A DNA stretch of 23,745 nt, taken from positions 1 to 23,745 of IMG/VR virus record IMGVR_UViG_3300027836_000042; one strand, written 5' to 3'. Source of the DNA: a virus. Under the pieces are notes generated by a model. The model had not been told where the DNA came from, made no database searches, and worked only from the letters and a program-made list of their open reading frames with translations. Below, one piece after another: positions 1 to 6,019 of this stretch (within the stretch, counting starts at the first letter, position 1; every line of letters begins with the position of its first letter). The position numbers were made by a program, and so were the translations under genes.

Positions 1-18
1 ATGTAAAATTTTAAAAAA

Positions 19-972
19 ATGAATGTATTAAGTTTGTTTAATGGAATGAATACAGGTAGACAAGCCCTGGAAAATGTCGGAATAAAAGTAAATAAATACT
101 ATTCAAGTGAAGTAAAGCCTTATGCTATAGAATTAACTCAATACCATTTCCCAGATACTTTACAAGTTGGGGACGTTACTAAATGGAAGGAATGGAATAT
201 TAATTGGAAGGAAATTGATTTAATATTAAGTGGATCACCCTGCCAGGATTTAACCGTAGCAGGAAAACGAGCAGGAATATACGGAAAAAAATCTTCTTTA
301 TTTTTTGTTTTTGTAGACATATTAAATCATATTAAATCACTTAATCCTAATGTACTATTTTTACAAGAAAATGTTGGTAGTGCATCAAAATTTGATGTTG
401 GTATAATGAGTCGTGAATTAGGTGTTTATCCTGTTCGTATAAATTCAAAATTAGTTACAGCACAATTACGTGATAGATATTATTGGTCTAATATACGTAC
501 AAAAGAAACTATTTTTGATTTAGTGACTGATATACCACAGCCAAAAGATAGAGGTATAATGTTTAAAGATGTTATTACAGGCGGTAGAGTAGAGCGTGTA
601 AAAGCATTAGCATTATTAGAAAGTGAAAGTAGAGTTTGTACAAGTCAAGAGAGTATAAAAAAAAGAGCTGAAAGAGAGTTTATTAATATGATTTATGTTG
701 ACACTGATAAACATGTTGCTTTGAAAATGCAAAACAATAGAAATAATCAAGCAAGCCAAGAGTATTTAAAACATAGAAACGAAACTACTGGAATGTTAAC
801 TTTAATACATACAGAAGGAATAGTCAGAACAGTTAACCAAATAGAAATGGAACGCTTACAAGGTTTCCCGGATGGATATACAAGTATATTATCTAAATCA
901 AAGGCTGGATCATTATTAGGTGACGGATGGACTTTGCCAATAATAGAGCATATATTTAAATATATTAAATAA
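19..972 (+). CDS. C5-cytosine DNA methyltransferase, Dnmt3-like
   Basis: Transfers a methyl group from S-adenosylmethionine to C5 of cytosine in DNA. The 317-residue protein opens with the SAM-binding motif I (SLFNGMNTG, residues 5-13), followed by the catalytic GSPCQDL loop near residues 72-78 (the Cys attacks C6 of cytosine), the ENV motif near 117-119 and a QLRDRYYW segment near 149-156 corresponding to motif VIII. The C-terminal ERLQGFPDGYT and SLLGDGWTLPII segments match motifs IX-X. SLFxGxxTG, GSPCxDL and the closing LLGxxWxxPII read more like the Dnmt3 subgroup than like HhaI-type enzymes; this is from memory of the family. The length suits a solitary phage methyltransferase, and no restriction endonuclease lies beside it. 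Possible roles are protection from host restriction or the first step of a larger base modification. The gene is visibly poorer in CpG than the rest of the window, which suggests separate acquisition. Target site unknown. Confidence 0.93.
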   Translation: MNVLSLFNGMNTGRQALENVGIKVNKYYSSEVKPYAIELTQYHFPDTLQVGDVTKWKEWNINWKEIDLILSGSPCQDLTVAGKRAGIYGKKSSLFFVFVDILNHIKSLNPNVLFLQENVGSASKFDVGIMSRELGVYPVRINSKLVTAQLRDRYYWSNIRTKETIFDLVTDIPQPKDRGIMFKDVITGGRVERVKALALLESESRVCTSQESIKKRAEREFINMIYVDTDKHVALKMQNNRNNQASQEYLKHRNETTGMLTLIHTEGIVRTVNQIEMERLQGFPDGYTSILSKSKAGSLLGDGWTLPIIEHIFKYIK

Positions 973-999
973 AAAATTTACATTTTATTTATATTTAAA
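955..999. repeat. A/T-only inverted repeat at the 3' end of the methyltransferase gene
   Basis: Left arm 955-962 (TTTAAATA) pairs with 992-999 (TATTTAAA). Inner arm 966-974 (TAAATAAAA) pairs with 983-991 (TTTTATTTA). There is a 3-base bulge at 963-965 and an 8-base loop at 975-982. All 17 pairs are A-T. It overlaps the stop codon of the methyltransferase and sits where the base composition changes. It could act as a weak terminator or mRNA-end hairpin, or could partly be chance in very A/T-rich DNA. The rest of the 973-1036 spacer is A/T-rich and holds only a loose match (TATATTTA, 1009-1016) to the Bacteroidota -7 element. Confidence 0.5.
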
Positions 1000-1036
1000 A
1001 AATATTTGTATATTTATAAAACGAAACAGCTAAAAA

Positions 1037-1312
1037 ATGAATTTAGAAAGCATACAGGAATATTTTAAAATTCAAATAGAAATCGGAAATTTCATGGTTT
1101 TAAATATTACGAGATCAAACGATTTAATCGATAATACATGGGTTTCAATGCTGGTCGAAAATAGGCCTTTCGTAATTAAAACAAACGAGACCGAAACAAT
1201 CCAGGACGGTGATATATCCGAGAATTATATTCAATTAGGTAATTTTACACAGCAACAACATAAAACAATTTATGAACGAGAAAAAAAAAGACGGTTTGTA
1301 CGTAACGACTAA
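1037..1312 (+). CDS. Hypothetical protein, first gene of the recombination module
   Basis: A 91-residue acidic protein that I do not recognise. The middle part looks beta-rich (FVIKTNETETIQDGDI, then YIQLGNF), the end is strongly basic (REKKRRFVRND), and there is no signal peptide or membrane segment. The start is the first ATG after a 64-base spacer and is preceded by an A-rich stretch (cagctaaaaa) rather than a Shine-Dalgarno sequence, as elsewhere in the window. It lies directly upstream of a 56-residue gene that overlaps its 3' end and then the annealing protein gene, so a role in recombination or replication is possible, but only by context. Confidence 0.7.
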   Translation: MNLESIQEYFKIQIEIGNFMVLNITRSNDLIDNTWVSMLVENRPFVIKTNETETIQDGDISENYIQLGNFTQQQHKTIYEREKKRRFVRND

Positions 1313-1442
1313 AATTAGTACAGATGCAGACCGAAACGTATCAAAGTTTCAAGCGTCACACCTGGTAAATACTGGCCAGAAACTTAAAAAAATGGAGGCG
1401 TTAAACAAAATGCTCGAAGATTTTGTAATTTTAACATCGTAA
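1272..1442 (+). CDS. Small hypothetical protein overlapping its upstream neighbour
   Basis: A 56-residue reading frame that starts inside the preceding gene (41-base overlap, different frame) and fills the otherwise empty stretch before the annealing protein gene. The product is basic at the start (MNEKKKDGLYVTTK) and appears helical toward the end (LKKMEALNKMLEDF). Codon choice matches the neighbours: CpG-rich codons and codon junctions such as GAC-CGA-AAC-GTA and CTC-GAA-GAT. This, plus the tight spacing to the next gene (31 bases), supports real coding. No family recognised. The overlapping start suggests translational coupling. Confidence 0.6.
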   Translation: MNEKKKDGLYVTTKISTDADRNVSKFQASHLVNTGQKLKKMEALNKMLEDFVILTS

Positions 1443-1473
1443 AACAAAAAATAAACTTTTAAACTAAAACAAA

Positions 1474-2031
1474 ATGCAAAACGAAACAACAAGTTTGCCG
1501 TCGATTAGTGAATTATACGACGACGTAATTACAGCACAAAAACAGGACGTTTTTACTGTACTTTTAAACCAGGAACCGAATCCGAACTGGATTAAAACGC
1601 ACCCGTTTATATCTGGATACAAATACATTCCGATTGAACGAGTTGAATTTCTACTAAAAAAGATCTTTAAAGCATACAGGATCGAAGTAATGAAGTCTGG
1701 AATGTTAATGAATGCCGTCGAGGTTACTGTACGCGTACATTATTTGCACCCTATTACGAACGAGTGGAATTTTCACGACGGAGTTGGCGCACAGGAATTA
1801 CAAACACAAAAGGGCACAGGGCCGTTAAAAATGGATATGTCAAACGTTAATTCTGGTGCCGTTACTATGGCGTTACCAATAGCAAAAACAATCGCAATAA
1901 AAGACGCATGTGATCACTTTGGTAAACTGTTCGGATCTGATTTAAACAGAAAAACGCCAACAAATTACACGATTGATCAAAAATTACATTCGATCGACCT
2001 GGACTTAATTAAATCACAAATTAAACTTTAA
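1474..2031 (+). CDS. ERF/Rad52-like single-strand annealing protein
   Basis: Probable phage recombinase that anneals complementary single strands during recombination-dependent replication or repair. The 185-residue protein has an N-terminal part with YKYIPIERVEFLLKKIF (about residues 49-65), a central beta-rich part and a C-terminal signature around residues 128-160 (SGAVTMALPIAKTIAIKDA, then HFGKLFGSDLNRK). That signature matches the pattern A-x-A-x-K-x-A-xx-DA-xxx-FG-xx-LG typical of ERF/Rad52-type annealing proteins. The YqaJ exonuclease starts 5 bases after its stop, the usual exonuclease plus annealing-protein pair. The start is preceded by aactaaaacaaaATG. The exact subfamily (ERF versus RecT-like or Sak) cannot be fixed by eye. 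Confidence 0.78.
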   Translation: MQNETTSLPSISELYDDVITAQKQDVFTVLLNQEPNPNWIKTHPFISGYKYIPIERVEFLLKKIFKAYRIEVMKSGMLMNAVEVTVRVHYLHPITNEWNFHDGVGAQELQTQKGTGPLKMDMSNVNSGAVTMALPIAKTIAIKDACDHFGKLFGSDLNRKTPTNYTIDQKLHSIDLDLIKSQIKL

Positions 2032-2036
2032 ACAAA

Positions 2037-2642
2037 ATGATAGAAGTAAAAGTAGAACAAGGATCGCAGGAATGGTTAAAAATGCGCCTTGGAAAAATAA
2101 CAGGAACGAGATTAAAAGAAGTATTTAAAAGCGATAATTTATCTTTAGTTGACGAGTTAACAGCGGAAATTATTTCGGAAGTAGTCGAAGAAAATTTTGT
2201 TAATGCAGCAATGCAACGAGGCAAAGATCTCGAACCTATCGTTAGGGATCTATATACGCAAGTTACTGGAATAGAAATCGAAGAAGTAGGATTCTGTTTA
2301 AGCGAAGAAAATGATTTTTTAGCACTATCGCCAGACGGATTTACAAAAGATCGCAAAGGTGCAATCGAAATTAAATGTCCGAGTACAAAGATTCACGTAA
2401 AATATATTCGCCAGGATCAATTACCAAACGAATATAAATACCAGGTTTATAATTATTTTTTAGTAAACCAGGATCTCGAATATTTGGACTTCGTTTCCTT
2501 CGATGATCGTTTCAAAACGAAACCAATGTATCTAAAAAGAATTACACGCGACGAGATCCAAATAGATTTATATAACACGAGTGCAGAGGTAGAAAAATTC
2601 TGTACTAAATTTTTAAAGTATTACGAAAAAATCACAAAGTAA
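2037..2642 (+). CDS. YqaJ/lambda-exonuclease family nuclease
   Basis: A 5'-3' double-strand DNA exonuclease expected to produce single-stranded tails for the annealing protein encoded just upstream. The 201-residue sequence shows the family order: QGSQEWLKMRLGKITGT (residues 8-24, the N-terminal QxxxEWxxxRxGxITgT motif), MQRGKDLEP (59-67), the metal-binding SPDG at 98-101 and AIEIKCPS at 109-116 (the D-x(n)-E-x-K nuclease core, D100, E111, K113), and YKYQVYNY (133-140) with the conserved Gln. All core residues are present, so the enzyme should be active. Its stop overlaps the next start in a taATG arrangement, indicating coupled translation. Confidence 0.93.
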   Translation: MIEVKVEQGSQEWLKMRLGKITGTRLKEVFKSDNLSLVDELTAEIISEVVEENFVNAAMQRGKDLEPIVRDLYTQVTGIEIEEVGFCLSEENDFLALSPDGFTKDRKGAIEIKCPSTKIHVKYIRQDQLPNEYKYQVYNYFLVNQDLEYLDFVSFDDRFKTKPMYLKRITRDEIQIDLYNTSAEVEKFCTKFLKYYEKITK

Positions 2643-3568
2643 TGAAAAACGAAATTATAAACGCAGACGAGTTCGGTATTGATCAATCAAAAGCGAACGA
2701 ATTAATTGGTAATTTACCAAACATAAAAGCAGAGCGCGAAATATTAATCCAGGGTTACGATCAAATCGTAACTTTGGATATAGAGGACGAAGAAACAAGC
2801 AAACAGGCCAGGGAATTACGCCTAAAAATTAGGGACAATCGTACAAAAGGTATCGAGATCTGGCATAAAACAACGAAAGACTTTTTTCTGAAAGGCGGGC
2901 AGTTCGTTGATGCTATAAAAAACAAAGAAATCGCAGTCAATAAACGCATGGAAGAAAACCTCGAGCATATCGAAAAGCATGCAGAAAACAAAGAGAAACA
3001 GATTATCGAAACTGTACGTAAACAACGAATTGAAATAATAGAAGTTTACAAAGAATTTATTCCGTTTGGCCTGGATCTTGGAATAATGACAGTAACGGAC
3101 TTCGATAGACTTTTTAAAGGTGCAAAATTACAGTTCGAGGAAGATCAAAAAGAAAAACTACGTATCGAGGAAGAAACAAAGCAGGCCGAAATTAAGGCAA
3201 AAGCGGAAGAGGACGAGCGTAAAAGGTTAATCGAAGTACAAAGATTAGAAAACAAAAAGATAATCGCAGAGGCGAGAAAAAAAGAGGCTATTTTGCAGAA
3301 ACAGATCCAGGAAGAAATAGCGAAAGCAGAAAAACTCGAAAAAGAGATCCGGGAACGTAAGCAAATAGAAGATGCCGAAAAGTTACGTATACAAAAAATT
3401 AAACAGGATTTAGCAAAAGCGCCAAAAAAAGAGCAGTTAATTAATTGGATCGACAAAATGTTTATTAGTACACCAGACGGATTAGAACAGGATCCAGAAG
3501 TTTTAAATATTGTCGGCAAATTTGTGAATTTTAAAGCATGGGCGAAAAATGAAGTCAATAAAATTTAA
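2642..3568 (+). CDS. Coiled-coil protein of the recombination module
   Basis: A 308-residue, highly charged protein. The first third has EDEETSKQARELRLKIRDNRTKG (split near residues 48-70) followed by amphipathic helices. Residues about 165-265 are an almost unbroken Lys/Glu/Arg/Gln-rich coiled coil. The end (about 270-308) is a small globular segment containing INWIDKMF and FVNFKAWAKNEV. It resembles the DUF1351-type proteins often found beside phage recombinases, but I cannot assign it firmly. It starts within the stop of the exonuclease gene and overlaps the next gene by 20 bases, so it is clearly part of the same operon. A structural or accessory role in recombination is inference from context. 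Confidence 0.75.
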   Translation: MKNEIINADEFGIDQSKANELIGNLPNIKAEREILIQGYDQIVTLDIEDEETSKQARELRLKIRDNRTKGIEIWHKTTKDFFLKGGQFVDAIKNKEIAVNKRMEENLEHIEKHAENKEKQIIETVRKQRIEIIEVYKEFIPFGLDLGIMTVTDFDRLFKGAKLQFEEDQKEKLRIEEETKQAEIKAKAEEDERKRLIEVQRLENKKIIAEARKKEAILQKQIQEEIAKAEKLEKEIRERKQIEDAEKLRIQKIKQDLAKAPKKEQLINWIDKMFISTPDGLEQDPEVLNIVGKFVNFKAWAKNEVNKI

Positions 3569-3884
3569 TTTAATTTTAATTCTGGCTGGCGTAATGCTGG
3601 CCAGTTTTAATTACGAGGCAACTTATTATGCAGATTATTTTAATGGAAGGCCAACACGTTCTGGTGAAATATTTAGCCAGGATAAATTAACATGCGCAAG
3701 TAATAAATTCGCAATCGGATCCAGGTTAAAAATTACCAATAAGGAAAACGGAAAAAGCGTAACAGTTCGAGTAAACGATACAGGTCCGTCGGATTTAAAA
3801 GTTGTCGATTTATCAAAAAAAGCATTTCGTAAAATTGCAGATCTCGAAAAGGGACGAATTAAAATTAAAGTGATAAAATTATAA
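3549..3884 (+). CDS. RlpA-like double-psi beta-barrel protein with signal peptide
   Basis: An exported 111-residue protein. An N-terminal signal peptide (residues 1 to about 20: basic KSIKF, then hydrophobic LILILAGVMLASF) is followed by an RlpA-like domain: ATYYADYFNGRPTRSGE, TCASNKFAIGSRLKITN, VTVRVNDTGP and VVDLSKKAF. RlpA proteins cleave denuded glycan strands of peptidoglycan. The Glu of SGE and the Asp of VNDTGP are present, but the position occupied by the catalytic His in RlpA (AAHKTLP) is Ser here. No lipobox Cys is evident. The gene sits inside the recombination operon, overlapping the upstream gene by 20 bases. It could help in lysis, wall remodelling or superinfection effects. Activity is uncertain because of the missing His. 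Confidence 0.85.
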   Translation: MKSIKFNLILILAGVMLASFNYEATYYADYFNGRPTRSGEIFSQDKLTCASNKFAIGSRLKITNKENGKSVTVRVNDTGPSDLKVVDLSKKAFRKIADLEKGRIKIKVIKL

Positions 3885-3903
3885 ATAATTAAATATTTTT
3901 ACA

Positions 3904-4146
3904 ATGAGTAAACAGAATGATTTAGACAAAATTTTCGCAATTCATTTATTACTAAATGCAACTGTTTTTTTATTTGAAGATCTACCAGAAACAAATATTT
4001 TTTTAATCAAAAATAAAGATATTTACGAAAAAAGCGTTAAACTTGTCGAAGATCTTACAAGGTCAATAAAAACAAGTGAGGCGTCAAATTATAATTACAT
4101 TCTGGACCGCCTTAAAAAAATGAGCGAACGCGTTCATATAAAATAA
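3904..4146 (+). CDS. Small hypothetical protein
   Basis: An 80-residue, probably helical protein with no recognised family. The N-terminal part is rich in hydrophobic residues (IFAIHLLLNATVFLFEDL) but too broken by charges to call a membrane segment. The second half is charged (VKLVEDLTRSIK, ILDRLKKMSERV). It follows the RlpA-like gene after 19 A/T-rich bases and precedes the SSB-like gene by 25 bases, in the same direction. Confidence 0.65.
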   Translation: MSKQNDLDKIFAIHLLLNATVFLFEDLPETNIFLIKNKDIYEKSVKLVEDLTRSIKTSEASNYNYILDRLKKMSERVHIK

Positions 4147-4171
4147 ATAATCAAAACTTAAATTAAAAAAA

Positions 4172-4537
4172 ATGATTTTAACAGGAACGTTAATCGAAAT
4201 TTTCGATATAGTACAAATTACAGAAAAATTTAGAAAGCGAGAATTCGTAATTAAAACTAACGAACAGTATCCGCAGGAAATTTTAATCCAATTAGGCCAG
4301 GACAAATGCGAACTTTTGAACGGTATTAAATTAGGTGAAATTATTGACGTAAGTATAAACATAAACGGCAAAGGTTACACCAATAAAGAAGGTATTAAAA
4401 AATGGTTTAATAATATAGCAGCCTGGAAAATTGACGTACAGTACGGAAATCAAAATGCAGTTAATAAAGTACCACAGCCAAAAATTTCGGAACAGCCTAT
4501 CGCAGGAGTAGAAGGAGATGACGATTTACCTTTTTAG
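4172..4537 (+). CDS. DUF3127 family, probable single-strand DNA-binding (SSB-like) protein
   Basis: A 121-residue protein matching the DUF3127 pattern seen in Bacteroidota genomes and phages: a beta-rich start (ILTGTLIEIFDIVQIT), KFRKREFVIKTNEQYPQEI near residues 20-38, GEIIDVSININGKGYTN near 56-72 and AAWKIDV near 88-94. The C-terminal tail ends in GDDDLPF, an acidic stretch closed by Pro-Phe like the partner-binding tail of bacterial SSB. The position next to annealing protein and exonuclease genes fits an OB-fold ssDNA-binding role. I see the DUF3127 pattern and the tail directly; the SSB function is inference. The last three bases are followed directly by a short gene starting 2 bases downstream. 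Confidence 0.8.
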   Translation: MILTGTLIEIFDIVQITEKFRKREFVIKTNEQYPQEILIQLGQDKCELLNGIKLGEIIDVSININGKGYTNKEGIKKWFNNIAAWKIDVQYGNQNAVNKVPQPKISEQPIAGVEGDDDLPF

Positions 4538-4538
4538 A

Positions 4539-4718
4539 ATGAATAAAGCCAGATTAATTAAAAACAGGTTAAACATAAACTGGAACGGCAAAAGCAAATT
4601 AAATATCGTAACACGTCAAAGAATAGATGCGAGAAGGGCCTGGATAAGATTAAATAAAAAAGATAACGGTTTTATAACTGGTTTATTAAAATTTTTTAAA
4701 AATGAAGAATACGATTAA
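4539..4718 (+). CDS. Small basic hypothetical protein
   Basis: A 59-residue basic protein starting MNKARLIKNRLNINW. I chose the ATG at 4539 over an in-frame ATG at 4518. The later start comes 1 base after the stop of the SSB-like gene, while the earlier one lies inside that gene's conserved acidic tail codons. The sequence is rich in Lys, Arg and Asn (RQRIDARRAWIRLNKKDNG), which would suit nucleic-acid binding, but no domain is recognised. Confidence 0.6.
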   Translation: MNKARLIKNRLNINWNGKSKLNIVTRQRIDARRAWIRLNKKDNGFITGLLKFFKNEEYD

Positions 4719-4729
4719 TATTTAATACA

Positions 4730-4834
4730 ATGAATATATTTAAAATTTTAATTCAAATATGGTTGTGCAGTGCAATTATAATTTGGGCCTTCGTAATTTT
4801 ACTTTATATTGCAGAATATATAAGAAAAAATTAG
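4730..4834 (+). CDS. Tiny single-span membrane protein
   Basis: A 34-residue frame beginning MNIFKILIQIWLC and containing one strongly hydrophobic helix (about residues 4-27) followed by a short charged tail (EYIRKN). Its ATG lies 11 bases after the previous stop and is preceded by an A-rich stretch (tttaatacaATG), matching other starts here. Small one-span proteins are common in phages (lysis helpers, superinfection proteins), but the function is unknown. Short enough that chance cannot be excluded. Confidence 0.45.
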   Translation: MNIFKILIQIWLCSAIIIWAFVILLYIAEYIRKN

Positions 4835-4842
4835 TATATTCG
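4809..4842 (+). promoter_or_regulatory. Candidate Bacteroidota-type promoter
   Basis: TTG at 4809-4811, a 23-base spacer, then TATATTCG at 4835-4842. The Flavobacterium-type vegetative promoter is TTG-N19-TAnnTTTG; this has one mismatch (TTCG for TTTG) and a somewhat long spacer. It overlaps the end of the tiny membrane-protein gene and precedes the 4869-4921 hairpin, so a transcript from here would meet the terminator after about 70 bases. Based on pattern only. Confidence 0.35.
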
Positions 4843-4868
4843 TAATCGTTTTACATGTTTAAAAGTTT

Positions 4869-4921
4869 ACGCCCTTTGAATTTACTTTAGTGATTTTAGT
4901 AATTTTTAAAGGGCGTTTTTT
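4869..4921 (+). terminator. Rho-independent terminator after the recombination module
   Basis: ACGCCCTTT (4869-4877) pairs perfectly with AAAGGGCGT (4908-4916), followed by a run of six T ending at 4921. The interior contains a second, smaller inverted repeat, TTACT (4882-4886) with AGTAA (4898-4902), so the structure is probably a long two-part hairpin. It separates the recombination genes from the block starting at 4934. Confidence 0.8.
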
Positions 4922-4933
4922 AATTTTATTAAT

Positions 4934-5173
4934 ATGAAGTTTATTTTTTTAAGTTTATTTATTACTGTAATCCTGGATCACGAATTAAACTTTGGATATT
5001 ACATTCGAAAACTATTTGGTATTAGAATTTCTAAACCGATAAAACTTTTAGACTGTTTTCCATGTTTATCTTTTTGGGTTTCGGTAATAGTAACAGCGGT
5101 AACAAATTGCGATTTATTTGTACCTATTTATACATTTTTAATATCTAAAATTTATGATCTTATCAAAAATTAG
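4934..5173 (+). CDS. Small membrane protein with CFPCLSFW motif
   Basis: A 79-residue protein with hydrophobic segments at about residues 3-15, 45-58 and 61-74, and a Cys pair in CFPCLSFW (C41, C44). A CxxC followed by aromatic residues before a membrane helix resembles small membrane proteins of the DUF1360 type, but the match is weak. The N-terminal stretch could be a signal anchor. It is the first gene after the terminator and overlaps the next gene by 20 bases. Role unknown. Confidence 0.65.
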   Translation: MKFIFLSLFITVILDHELNFGYYIRKLFGIRISKPIKLLDCFPCLSFWVSVIVTAVTNCDLFVPIYTFLISKIYDLIKN

Positions 5174-5429
5174 TTTTGATTGTTTCGAACAAATCAAACA
5201 TTTATCAAATAGCAGTAAATTACCGCTCGAAGATTATTTAAAATTAAATGAAATTTACGTTGAAATTACAGGAAGGCCAATTAGTAAAGGTTGCGTTAAT
5301 TGTGTATCGCAGGCCTGGTTGATCGTTAATAATTGGGCCGATAGATTTTATAATGCCACAGCAGAAAAATACGCTAAAATTTTACCAGTTGAACGAGTAA
5401 AAAGAGGACGTAAACCACGAATAAAATGA
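5154..5429 (+). CDS. Hypothetical protein with CxxC pair and basic AT-hook-like tail
   Basis: A 91-residue protein, predominantly helical, with GCVNCVSQAW (C47, C50) in the middle and a basic end VKRGRKPRIK (residues 82-91). The RGRKP core resembles an AT-hook, a minor-groove binding element, though the canonical core is GRP. It overlaps the upstream membrane gene by 20 bases and the following GP88-like gene by 4 bases (ATGA), so it is probably translated together with them. No family assigned; DNA or metal binding is a guess from the motifs. Confidence 0.68.
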   Translation: MILSKISFDCFEQIKHLSNSSKLPLEDYLKLNEIYVEITGRPISKGCVNCVSQAWLIVNNWADRFYNATAEKYAKILPVERVKRGRKPRIK

Positions 5430-6010
5430 AATTTATAAAAAAAAAGAATTATTATACTGGTATTGTTTACGAGTGGAATTTACCAACAGGTCACACGTGT
5501 CCGTTTGCGGATACATGCCTGGTAAAAGTAAATCGTGAAACAGGTAAATTCGAAAATAAATCTAAAATGTATCGTTGCTATGCAGCAAGCGCGGAACGTT
5601 TTCCTGCGGTAAGGGATCACCGATGGAATAATTACGATCATGTTTTAAAAGGTAATAAACCAATAATTCCGAAAGACTGTACGGCAATACGGATTCACGC
5701 AAGTGGCGACTTTTTTAATCAAAAGTATTTCGATATGTGGCTGGAAATTGCAAAAGAAAATCCAGACGTTGAATTTTGGGCGTATACTAAATCTTTGAAG
5801 TATTGGATTAAAAGATTAAACAATATACCTATTAATTTAACTTTAACGGCCAGCTACGGAGGTAAAAATGACGAATTGATAAAACAGTACAGTTTAAAAC
5901 ATTCAATCGTTATAAACGAAGAAAAAAACGATCTACCGATAGATTATAATGACGATTACGCAAGAATGAAAAACGTAAACTTTTATCTGTTAAATAATTT
6001 TAAAAAATAG
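5426..6010 (+). CDS. GP88-like phage protein with conserved cysteines (possible Fe-S / radical-SAM-like)
   Basis: A 194-residue protein resembling the phage 'gene product 88' family. It shows TGHTCPFADTC (C25 and C31), YRCYAASAERFPAVRDHRW (C51), IRIHASGDFFN (88-98), FWAYTKS (117-123) and LTASYGG (140-146). CPxAxxC plus a later CYA, followed by SGDFF and YTKS, resembles cysteine-cluster proteins related to DUF5131 and spore-photoproduct-lyase-like radical SAM proteins. That relationship is from memory and inference. The spacing CX5C is not the classic CX3CX2C of radical SAM enzymes. The end is shorter than I would expect for this family. It lies between a Cys-pair protein and the ParB-like gene. 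Function unknown; a role in nucleic-acid modification is possible. Confidence 0.75.
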   Translation: MKFIKKKNYYTGIVYEWNLPTGHTCPFADTCLVKVNRETGKFENKSKMYRCYAASAERFPAVRDHRWNNYDHVLKGNKPIIPKDCTAIRIHASGDFFNQKYFDMWLEIAKENPDVEFWAYTKSLKYWIKRLNNIPINLTLTASYGGKNDELIKQYSLKHSIVINEEKNDLPIDYNDDYARMKNVNFYLLNNFKK

Positions 6011-6019
6011 ATCCAAAAA

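Noticed and set aside
2021-2356. 111-residue minus-strand frame
   Set aside because: Opposite to the YqaJ exonuclease, whose catalytic motifs are complete; no independent support.
3145-3558. 137-residue minus-strand frame
   Set aside because: Antisense shadow of the Lys/Glu-rich coiled-coil gene; Ser/Phe/Ile-rich with no plausible leader.
4518-4538. ATG at 4518 as start of the small basic gene
   Set aside because: It would overlap the acidic tail of the SSB-like gene; the ATG at 4539 follows the stop by 1 base.
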